A DNA stretch of 64,000 bases from Sphingomonas aerolata. Its GTDB lineage: Bacteria; Pseudomonadota; Alphaproteobacteria; Sphingomonadales; Sphingomonadaceae. The DNA lies in contig NZ_PZZN01000001.1 of assembly GCF_003046295.1 (NCBI RefSeq), positions 1,136,812-1,200,811 on the forward strand, in the 5' to 3' direction. The notes below the pieces were generated by a model, which ran no database searches, had not been told where the DNA came from, and was given only the letters and a program-made list of their open reading frames with translations. Shown here piece by piece: positions 57,484 through 64,000 of the stretch (positions are counted from its first letter, which is position 1; the number at the start of each line of letters is the position of its first letter). A program made the translations under genes and the position numbers.

Positions 57484-57936
57484 TCACGCGCCTGCGGCGT
57501 CGACCTGGTCGAGATAGTCCGCATATCCCTCGGCTTCCATCGCGTCGCGCGGGACGAAACGGAGTGCGGCCGAGTTGATGCAGTAGCGCAGCCCGCCGCG
57601 GTCACGCGGCCCATCCTCGAAGACATGCCCCAGATGGCTGTCCGCGCCTGCCGAGCGGACCTCGGTGCGGACCATGCCGTGGCTGCGGTCATGCAGCTCG
57701 GCGACATGCGCGGGAGTGATCGGCTTGGTGAAACTCGGCCAGCCGCAGTGCGAGTCGAACTTGTCGGCCGACGCGAACAGCGGTTCGCCCGACACGATGT
57801 CGACATAGAGCCCGGGTTCGCGGGTGTTGAGATAGGATCCCGTCCCGGGCCGCTCGGTGCCGCTTTCCTGCGTGACGTAATATTGCTCGGGCGTCAGCTT
57901 GGCGAGCGCGGCGTCGGTCTTCTTATACTCTGTCAT
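57484..57936 (-). CDS. msrB: Peptide-methionine (R)-S-oxide reductase
   Basis: Reduces methionine-R-sulfoxide. 150 residues. The catalytic Cys is in [13 protein letters not shown], with the upstream Cys in [13 protein letters not shown]. The two CxxC pairs that bind structural zinc in many MsrBs are absent ([10 protein letters not shown] and [11 protein letters not shown] replace them), so this is a zinc-free form. ATG 57936. msrA is at 22 kb. Confidence 0.95.
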   Translation of the reverse strand: MTEYKKTDAALAKLTPEQYYVTQESGTERPGTGSYLNTREPGLYVDIVSGEPLFASADKFDSHCGWPSFTKPITPAHVAELHDRSHGMVRTEVRSAGADSHLGHVFEDGPRDRGGLRYCINSAALRFVPRDAMEAEGYADYLDQVDAAGA

Positions 57937-58431
57937 GCTGTCCTCTCACGCGGCGATCCGCGTCGGTTGGCCGGCCGGGATGCGCGAAAGCTGCGTCCGG
58001 TCAGCAGGGTGCCGACGGGATATAGGAGGCGTTGGCGCTATAGGAATGGCCGCGCGACAGTGATGGTTAGCCTGATGGGCCGTTGCCCGGGCCGCGATCT
58101 TCGCAATCCCGGGGCATGTGGCGCCCCTGCGCACGGCACGCCTTGCCAGCATTCAGTCTTTCATCTAGTATTAACCATCGAAACTCATTCCGTTTACCAT
58201 GATGCGTCATGATGTACGGCAATGATCGACGACCATCCCAAGTCAAGACCATGTATGTCCACGTAGATCTACGTGGAAAATATTGTACATTTGTTCAGGT
58301 GTTCGCAATGCCATCGGCGTAGAACTGCATCGATGAGGCGGCATGTTTTCAAGAAGCCTCTTGATGACAGATACGGCTCGACATGAGTGGCGCAAGGTAT
58401 CTCCTGCTGCGCCCAGTCCTGGGAATTACCA
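57937..58431. other. Intergenic region upstream of the fimbrial operon
   Basis: 495 bases without a convincing gene. It is less GC-rich than its neighbours, includes a perfect 20-base palindrome at 58258-58277 and CATGATG repeats near 58198-58214. Probably the control region of the fimbrial operon. Confidence 0.5.
58258..58277. promoter_or_regulatory. Perfect 20-bp palindrome upstream of fimbrial genes
   Basis: TCCACGTAGATCTACGTGGA reads the same on both strands. It is about 155 bases before the first fimbrial gene and just before an AT-rich stretch (AAAATATTGTACATTTG) that may hold the promoter. Such symmetry suggests a dimeric transcription factor site; the protein is unknown. Confidence 0.6.
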
Positions 58432-58950
58432 ATGGCTATCAACAACATGCGCGTCCAATTCGCGCTGGCGTCCGCGCTCGGCCTGACCGCTTTCGCCCTT
58501 CCGGCATCGGCGCAGACCACCGGCACGACGATCGCCGCCAACGCTGCAGTCACCGAGAGCTGCGTGGTCACCTCGACCGCCCTGCAGTTCGGCGGCGCCG
58601 ATGTGACCGATGGCGCCGCGCATGCGGGCACCGGTGGTCTGGACGTCATGTGCACCAGTGGCACGGCCTGGACCGCGACGGCCGATGTCGGCACGGGCGC
58701 AAATGCAACGATGGCCTTGCGCGGGATGACCTCGACCGCCGGGGGCGGCCTGCCGCTGAACTACGTCCTTTACAACGACAACACCGCGACCAGCCCATGG
58801 GGTGATGGCACGGGCGGCACCTCGCCGATCACCGGCACCGGCACCGGCGTCGTTGTGCCGATCGTGCTGGCCGGCAGCATCCCGCTTGGCCAAACGGGCA
58901 TACCAGCAGGAACCTATGCGGATCTCGTCCAGGTCACGGTTAACTACTAA
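58432..58950 (+). CDS. Spore coat U-domain pilin (CsuA/B-like)
   Basis: 172 residues with a signal peptide (MAINNMRVQFALASALGLTA, cleavage after ASAQ). The mature domain is an SCPU (spore coat protein U) fold with two cysteines (ESCVV and DVMCTSG) and ends in LVQVTVNY, the donor-strand-like C-terminus of this pilin class. Major subunit of a Csu-type archaic chaperone-usher fimbria. First gene of the four-gene operon. Confidence 0.88.
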   Translation: MAINNMRVQFALASALGLTAFALPASAQTTGTTIAANAAVTESCVVTSTALQFGGADVTDGAAHAGTGGLDVMCTSGTAWTATADVGTGANATMALRGMTSTAGGGLPLNYVLYNDNTATSPWGDGTGGTSPITGTGTGVVVPIVLAGSIPLGQTGIPAGTYADLVQVTVNY

Positions 58951-58962
58951 GCTCTTCAAGCA

Positions 58963-59700
58963 ATGCGCTTTATGAGCCTCTTGCAGACCGGTCGCCTCAC
59001 GGCGGCCGGTCTTTGCATGGCCGCCGCCATCGCCCTACCCGGCGATGCGGTCGCGAGCAACTTCCGCGTCAGCCCGGTCACGCTCACCCTGCCCGCCAAC
59101 CGCCCGATCGGATCGCTGACCATCACCAATGGCGAGGATGTACCGGTATCGATCCGGGTGTCCGCCTTTCGCTGGACCCAGGTCGACGGCAAGGACGTCT
59201 ATACGCCGACCGACGACCTGATCGCGTCGCCACCCATCTTCACCGCCGCGACGCGGGCGCCGCAACTCGTCCGCATCGGCGTGCGGCACCGCATGCCCAA
59301 TGCCGCCTATCGCGTGATGCTGCAGGAGATCCCCGGGCCGGCGAAGGCGAACGGCGTGCGCATCGCGGTCAAGCTGAACCTGCCGCTCTATATCGTCGCC
59401 GATCCGGCCGCCAAGGCCGCCGTCGCCTGGACCGCCTGGCGGCGTCCGGCCGGCGACATCGTCCTCGAAGCGCGCAACACCGGCGGCGCCATCGCGCAGG
59501 TCACCGGCATCGCACATCGGGCGGGGACGGGCGGCACATCGACGGTGCTGAGCAACGCGATGGGCGTCGTCCTGCCGCAGAGCATGCGCCAATGGGAGAT
59601 CGGCAAGCACCCCGAACTCCCGACCGGGACGCCGCTGACGCTCGCGATCCGCACCGCCGATGGCGAGCACGAAGTCACGGCGAATCTGGCCGCGCGCTAG
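58963..59700 (+). CDS. Fimbrial chaperone (CsuC-like)
   Basis: 245-residue periplasmic chaperone with signal peptide (MRFMSLLQTGRLTAAGLCMA). The immunoglobulin-like N-domain reads FRVSPVTLTLPANRPIGSLT and VRHRMPNAAYRVMLQEIPGP, the latter being the donor-strand G1 region. It folds pilin subunits and delivers them to the usher. The last 41 bases overlap the usher start. Confidence 0.9.
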   Translation: MRFMSLLQTGRLTAAGLCMAAAIALPGDAVASNFRVSPVTLTLPANRPIGSLTITNGEDVPVSIRVSAFRWTQVDGKDVYTPTDDLIASPPIFTAATRAPQLVRIGVRHRMPNAAYRVMLQEIPGPAKANGVRIAVKLNLPLYIVADPAAKAAVAWTAWRRPAGDIVLEARNTGGAIAQVTGIAHRAGTGGTSTVLSNAMGVVLPQSMRQWEIGKHPELPTGTPLTLAIRTADGEHEVTANLAAR

Positions 59701-62014
59701 TCTGGCAATCGTGCTTCTGGCCGCGGGTTCGCCCGGCATCGCTGCCGACCCCGCGCCCATCCCGGCGGCGGGGCAGGCTGCGGCGCCGGCGGACTTGCGT
59801 CTGGCGTTGCTCGCGATCCGGATCAACGGCATCGATCAGCCCGATCCGGTCTGGGTGCTGTACGATGCGGATGCGCTGTACGTCACCGGAGACGCGGCGC
59901 GCGCCTGGCGGCTGGTGCTGAAAGAGGAGGACACGCGGCTGTTCGAGGGCGAGACCTATCTTCGGCTCGACACGGCGGAAGGACTCGTCGCCGGCCTCGA
60001 CGATGCGACGCAGACGCTGTCGATCACCGCGCCGGCCGCATTGTTCATGCCGTCGAGCGCGCTGCTGTCGGGCCGGACCGACGGGCCGATGACGCGCAGC
60101 GGGATCGGCGGCTTCCTCAATTACGACCTGTCCGCACAGACCGCGTCCGGCGCGTCCTCGCTCGACGGCCTGTTCGAGCTGGGCGCGTTCAGCGGCGCGG
60201 GGACGATGGGGACGGGCTTCATCGCCGGCACGGGGAACAGTGGCGACGGGCGACGCAGCCTCGTCAGGCTGGATACCAACTGGACGATCGACGACCCGGC
60301 GCGGTTGCGATCGCTGCGGATCGGCGACGGCGTGACGCGCGGCAGCACCGGGACCGGTGCGCTGCGGTTCGCGGGCTTTCAGCTCGCGACCAATTTCGCG
60401 ACGCAGCCGGGCTATCTGACGATGGCGCTGCCGACACTGAACGGCAGCGCCGCCGTCCCCTCGGTCGTCGACCTCTATGTCAACAACATCCTCCAGAACC
60501 GCCAGACCGTCGCGTCCGGACCGTTCGCGCTGACCGACGTCCCGGTGGTCAATGGCAGCGGCGATATCCAGCTGGTGGTGCGCGATGCGCTGGGTCGCGA
60601 GACGCGGGTGACGCAATCCTATTATGCCGCGCCGCAGATCCTGCGCCGGGGCCTGCATGATTTCTCGTACGAGATCGGCGTGTTGCGGCGCAATTTCACG
60701 CGGGCGAGCTTCGACTATGGCACGCCGATCCTGTCGGCGACGCATCGCTATGGCGTGACCGAACGGCTGACGGTCGAGGCGCATGGCGAAACCACCCGCA
60801 GGATGCAGGCGACCAGCATGCAGGTCAGCGCCTTGTGGCCCGCGGTCGGGATCTTCTCGCTCTCGGCCGCGGGCAGCCATTCGGACCGGGGCGGCGGTGG
60901 CCTGTTCGGAATCGGGTTCGAACGCCAGGCGCGCGGCCTGTCGCTGGGCGGCAATGGCGAAATCACCACCGCGGACTATGCGACGGTCGGCGATTCGACC
61001 GCCTATCGGCGCGCGCGCAGCACGGTGACCGGCTTTATCGGCACGCCCACGCCCTATGGGTCGGTCACAGCTTCTCTCCTGTGGCGCCGCAGCCGTGACC
61101 AGCGCGGCGATATCCTGTCGGGCAATGCCAATGCGTCGATGCGGCTCCGTCGGATCGGCGCGCTCAGCCTCAATGCGAGCCGGAGCTTTGCCGGCGCGCG
61201 CGACACGACGGTGCAGTTCCGCCTCACCGTCCCGTTCGGCCAGCGGACGAGTGCCACCGCCGGCGTGCAGTTGCGCGACGGCGAACTCGGCGCGACGACG
61301 ACGCTGCAACGCAACCTGCCCTATGGCGACGGCGTCGGCTACCGGCTGCAGGCGGAAACCGGGGCGATCGAGCGGCTTGATGCAGAGGTCAATGCCCAGA
61401 GCGGCATCGGCCGTATCGATGCGCAGGTGACCCGGCTGAACGGTGCGTCGGGCGGGCGGCTGCAGCTGGTCGGATCGGTCGCGACGGTCGATGGCGCGGT
61501 ATTCGCCGCGCGTCGGATCGAGCAGAGCTTCGGGACCGTGCGCGTCGGCCCCTACGCCAATGTCCGCGTCTATTCGGACAACCAGCTGGTCGGCCGGACG
61601 AACGCGGCGGGCGTGCTGGTCATCCCGCGGCTGCTGCCGTTTCAGGACAATCATATCCGGATCGAGGCCGAGGACCTGCCGCTCGACGCGATCATCGACG
61701 AGACCAAGCGCACGGTGCGGCCCTATGATCGCAGCGGCGTCGCGGTACGGTTCGGCGCACGCGCCGCAAGCGATGCGCGGCTCCGGGTGGTCGGTGCGGA
61801 CGGCAACCCGCTTCCCGCCGGCACCGTGCTTCACCTGAACGGCGCGGGCGAAGCCTTTCTGCTGGCGCCCGGCGGCGACGCCTATCTGACCGGGCTGGCC
61901 GCGCGCAATCGCGTGTCCGCCACCTTTGCCGGCGGCGGGTGCGCTTTCGCCTTCGACTTCGTCCCCGCCGGACAGACCCAACCCGATCTCGGAACCTTCA
62001 CATGCACCTCATGA
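59660..62014 (+). CDS. Fimbrial outer-membrane usher (CsuD-like)
   Basis: 784-residue outer-membrane usher with signal peptide (LAIVLLAAGSPGIA), a short N-terminal domain (LLAIRINGIDQPDPVWVLYD), and the beta-barrel usher core with VDLYVNNILQNRQTVASGPF, FALTDVPVVNGSGDIQLVVR and FSYEIGVLRRNF. It secretes and assembles the subunits. It is the largest gene of the operon and overlaps both neighbours. Confidence 0.93.
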   Translation: MASTKSRRIWPRASLAIVLLAAGSPGIAADPAPIPAAGQAAAPADLRLALLAIRINGIDQPDPVWVLYDADALYVTGDAARAWRLVLKEEDTRLFEGETYLRLDTAEGLVAGLDDATQTLSITAPAALFMPSSALLSGRTDGPMTRSGIGGFLNYDLSAQTASGASSLDGLFELGAFSGAGTMGTGFIAGTGNSGDGRRSLVRLDTNWTIDDPARLRSLRIGDGVTRGSTGTGALRFAGFQLATNFATQPGYLTMALPTLNGSAAVPSVVDLYVNNILQNRQTVASGPFALTDVPVVNGSGDIQLVVRDALGRETRVTQSYYAAPQILRRGLHDFSYEIGVLRRNFTRASFDYGTPILSATHRYGVTERLTVEAHGETTRRMQATSMQVSALWPAVGIFSLSAAGSHSDRGGGGLFGIGFERQARGLSLGGNGEITTADYATVGDSTAYRRARSTVTGFIGTPTPYGSVTASLLWRRSRDQRGDILSGNANASMRLRRIGALSLNASRSFAGARDTTVQFRLTVPFGQRTSATAGVQLRDGELGATTTLQRNLPYGDGVGYRLQAETGAIERLDAEVNAQSGIGRIDAQVTRLNGASGGRLQLVGSVATVDGAVFAARRIEQSFGTVRVGPYANVRVYSDNQLVGRTNAAGVLVIPRLLPFQDNHIRIEAEDLPLDAIIDETKRTVRPYDRSGVAVRFGARAASDARLRVVGADGNPLPAGTVLHLNGAGEAFLLAPGGDAYLTGLAARNRVSATFAGGGCAFAFDFVPAGQTQPDLGTFTCTS

Positions 62015-62454
62015 TCGGTCGCAGCGCGACCACCGCCGCGTTTGCGTTCCTGATACTGGCGGCGCCGGCATCGGCGGCCAGTTGCAGCGTCAGCCCGCAG
62101 CAACTGAGTCTGGGCCGCTATGATCCGTTCGCAACGGCGCCACAGGATGCCGTCACCAGCATCGCGATCAGCTGCGACGTCGAGACCAGCGTCGTCATCG
62201 CGATCGGCCCGGGCAATGGCGACTATGGCGCGCGGACCATGACCGGCGGCGCCCAGGCGCTGCTCTACAATCTCTATGTCGATCCTGCGCACTCCAGGGT
62301 CTGGGGTGACGGCACCAATGGCAGCAGCACCGTCAGCAGCACCGCGGTCGCGACCAGCACCGCGATTCCCGTCTATGCCCGCGCACCGGCCCGCCAGACG
62401 CAGCTGAAGCCGGGATCCTACAGCGACATCCTCTGGGTCAGCATCACCTATTGA
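62002..62454 (+). CDS. Second SCPU-domain fimbrial subunit (tip-like)
   Basis: 150 residues from ATG 62002 (MHLMIGRSATTAAFAFLILA, cleavage near ASAAS) or from 62011, whose ATGA overlaps the usher stop. The mature SCPU domain has two cysteines (SAASCSVSPQQLSL; IAISCDVETSVVI) and ends ILWVSITY. Its place after the usher is that of the tip subunit/adhesin (CsuE) in Csu operons, though it is a single domain rather than two. Confidence 0.85.
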   Translation: MHLMIGRSATTAAFAFLILAAPASAASCSVSPQQLSLGRYDPFATAPQDAVTSIAISCDVETSVVIAIGPGNGDYGARTMTGGAQALLYNLYVDPAHSRVWGDGTNGSSTVSSTAVATSTAIPVYARAPARQTQLKPGSYSDILWVSITY

Positions 62455-62568
62455 ACGCCCGCGACAGCCCCCTCGAACTCTTAGACTTTACCGTGTAACG
62501 CCGAATTTCATCGTCCCGGCCGCGGCACCATTTTCGGGCCCCTGGCACCGCCACCGACCGGAGCAGCC

Positions 62569-63630
62569 ATGATCCTATACGTCATCGACGACGACAGCGG
62601 CACGCGGCGGCATCTGCAGGCCTGTCTGAAGCCGTCGGGCATCACGGTCTGGCCCTTTGCCCATGCCGACCTGTTCCTCGAGCAATTGCCGACGCTCAAG
62701 CCTGCGCCGATCCTGATCGAGCTGCGGACGCCGCCGGCGCACGGCCTGGGGCTGCTCTCCGCGCTGGTACAACGCGACATCCGCTGGCCGGCGATCGCGA
62801 TCACGGCGCGGACCGATGCGACGGTCACCGTCGAGGCGATGAAACTGGGCGCGACCGAGGTGCTCGACATGCCGCTCGAGCCCGAAACGCTGGCGGCCGC
62901 GCTGGACCGCGCGTTCGAACGGGTCTCGACGCTGGTGAACTGGACGGCGCAGCGCGGCGCGGCGCGCGCGCGTCTCGACCTGCTGACCGAGCGCGAGCGC
63001 AATGTCGTGCGCGCGATGATCGTCGGCCAGACGAACAAGGCGATCGCGCAGGCGATGGCGATCAGCCCGCGTACGGTCGAGGGGCATCGCGCGCAGGCGC
63101 TGCGCAAGCTGAACGTCAGCAGCGTGGCGGAGATGGTCTATGTCGCGGTCGATGGCGGGCTTGCGCCCCGCGAACGCTGGCTCGACACGCCCGAACTCGC
63201 GCGCAGCCTGCGTGAGGGGTCGCCGCTGGCGAACCACGTGCCGCAGCTGCCCGACCCGGGCCGGTCCCGCTTCGACAATTTCGCCGCGACCTCTCCCGAT
63301 GGCATTCTATGTGCGGATCATGACGGCCGGATCATCGTCTGGAACGCGGCGTGCGAGACGCTGTTCGGTTTCAGCACCGATCAGGCGCTGGGTCAGACGA
63401 TTGCGATCATCGATCCGCGAGAACGGGGTAACGCCCTGAGCCTGCAGCAGCTCGCGGCCCGCGGCGCGGCACATCTGGTCGGGACGACCGTCACCCTCGA
63501 AGCGACGCACCGCGGCGGGTCGAAACTGGCCGTCACCCTGTCGCTGTCGATGTGGCGCGAGGACGGCCAGACGCATTTCGGCGCGATCATCCGCAAGACC
63601 GACGCACCACGCCTTGCCAAACCGGACTGA
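62569..63630 (+). CDS. REC-LuxR-PAS regulator with atypical receiver
   Basis: 353 residues. An N-terminal receiver (VIDDDSG, acidic triad at 7-9) has Glu51 (ILIELRTPP) where the phosphoacceptor Asp is expected, and Met101 (VLDMPLEPE) in place of the conserved Lys, so conventional phosphorylation is doubtful. A LuxR-type helix-turn-helix follows at about 143-190 (LTERERNVVRAMIVGQTNKA; ISPRTVEGHRAQALRKLNV), then a C-terminal PAS domain (about 230-345; FAATSPDGILCADHDGRIIV). It may control the adjacent fimbrial operon, which is inferred from position only. Confidence 0.9.
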   Translation: MILYVIDDDSGTRRHLQACLKPSGITVWPFAHADLFLEQLPTLKPAPILIELRTPPAHGLGLLSALVQRDIRWPAIAITARTDATVTVEAMKLGATEVLDMPLEPETLAAALDRAFERVSTLVNWTAQRGAARARLDLLTERERNVVRAMIVGQTNKAIAQAMAISPRTVEGHRAQALRKLNVSSVAEMVYVAVDGGLAPRERWLDTPELARSLREGSPLANHVPQLPDPGRSRFDNFAATSPDGILCADHDGRIIVWNAACETLFGFSTDQALGQTIAIIDPRERGNALSLQQLAARGAAHLVGTTVTLEATHRGGSKLAVTLSLSMWREDGQTHFGAIIRKTDAPRLAKPD

Positions 63631-63681
63631 CGCACCCGGATCGGACGATCCCTGCGCGTCGGTCCGGCCAGGCGGCGCGCC

Positions 63682-64000
63682 CTAGACGTCGAGATTGGCG
63701 ACGTTGAGCGCGTTGTCCTGGATGAACTCGCGCCGCGGTTCGACGACTTCGCCCATCAGCTGCGTGAAGATCTCGTTCGCGCTCTCGGCATTGACCGCGG
63801 TGACGCGCAGCATCGAGCGGACCGACGGATCGAGCGTGGTTTCCCACAGCTGTTCCGCGTTCATCTCGCCCAGACCCTTGTAGCGCTGGATCGCGAGGCC
63901 CTTGCGGCCCGCGGCGAGGATCGCGTCGAGCAGGTGGCTCGGGCGCGACACCTGGGTCGAGCCGCGCGTCGCGACCGCGGTGGCGGACCCGATCACGCCG
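63682..64000 (-). CDS. gyrB: DNA gyrase subunit B, C-terminal part (truncated by window)
   Basis: Only the last about 105 codons lie in the window; the 5' end is beyond base 64000. [20 protein letters not shown] and the end [17 protein letters not shown] match the GyrB C-terminus, including the TOPRIM-distal segment. GyrB rather than ParE is favoured by the NLDV ending. Stop TAG at 63682. Confidence 0.93.
   Translation of the reverse strand, partial: GVIGSATAVATRGSTQVSRPSHLLDAILAAGRKGLAIQRYKGLGEMNAEQLWETTLDPSVRSMLRVTAVNAESANEIFTQLMGEVVEPRREFIQDNALNVANLDV

Noticed and set aside
59675..61981. A 768-codon minus-strand frame antisense to the usher
   Set aside because: Composition typical of antisense shadows in GC-rich coding DNA; the usher on the plus strand is well supported.

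Overview
The window is GC-rich (roughly two thirds G+C by eye), chromosomal and densely packed. Its gene content points to an alphaproteobacterium of the family Sphingomonadaceae, most likely Sphingomonas. The indicators are a CcrM-type DNA methyltransferase, a MipZ division-positioning ATPase, 5-aminolevulinate synthase (C4 haem pathway), a split proton-translocating transhydrogenase with an aa3-type subunit IV-like microprotein beside it, and many REP/REPIN-like inverted repeats with cores such as GTCATCCCCGCGGAGGCGGG. This assignment is inferred from gene content; no database search was possible. I see no prophage, insertion sequence, CRISPR array or plasmid module.

Layout. 1-4.1 kb: a truncated regulator with a receiver-like region and a winged helix, then the transhydrogenase pntB-pntAB-pntAA (minus strand). 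4.2-12.5 kb: a sigma-54 activator, a bestrophin, folP, ccrM, rnhB, thiD, a DUF1272 protein and glmM. 12.5-25.4 kb: a dicarboxylate symporter, aldo/keto reductase, peptide transporter, nitroreductase, GntR regulator, arylamine N-acetyltransferase, acyl-CoA dehydrogenase, a Sua5-type tRNA-modification enzyme carrying a REPIN inside its coding sequence, msrA, galE, a PAP2 phosphatase, small unknowns and tRNA-Lys(TTT). 25.4-35.3 kb: folK, uracil-DNA glycosylase, an agmatine-to-putrescine operon, two exported peptidases, rpsD, chorismate mutase, and a single reading frame joining a GIY-YIG nuclease to a TrmJ-like methyltransferase through REP DNA. 35.3-44.5 kb: rpiB-glyA-small membrane protein-nrdR, an ECF sigma/anti-sigma operon, hemA, murI, plsY and dprA. 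44.5-53.8 kb: topA, a Sel1-type protein, panC, mipZ with a J-domain protein, phosphohexomutase, PH-domain protein, exonuclease and two tandem small exported paralogues. 53.9-64 kb: a three-gene histidine-kinase/response-regulator operon, ohr, msrB, a Csu-like chaperone-usher fimbrial operon, a REC-LuxR-PAS regulator with a degenerate phosphorylation site, and the 3' end of gyrB.

How the genes fit together. Housekeeping functions dominate: folate and one-carbon metabolism (folP, folK, glyA), wall precursors (glmM, murI), phospholipid synthesis (plsY), DNA topology and repair (topA, gyrB, rnhB, dprA, UDG) and cell-cycle control (ccrM, mipZ). Oxidative-stress repair is scattered across the window (msrA, msrB, ohr, transhydrogenase for NADPH). 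The accessory, more variable parts are the REPIN-rich gaps, the GIY-YIG/TrmJ locus, the tandem exported microproteins and the fimbrial operon with its signalling neighbours.

The strongest observations for follow-up are: six GANTC methylation sites packed into the region upstream of ccrM; the GIY-YIG-TrmJ fusion through REP DNA; a REPIN translated as a linker inside the Sua5-type gene; the atypical Glu-51 receiver next to the fimbrial operon; and perfect or near-perfect palindromes upstream of ohr and of the fimbrial operon.
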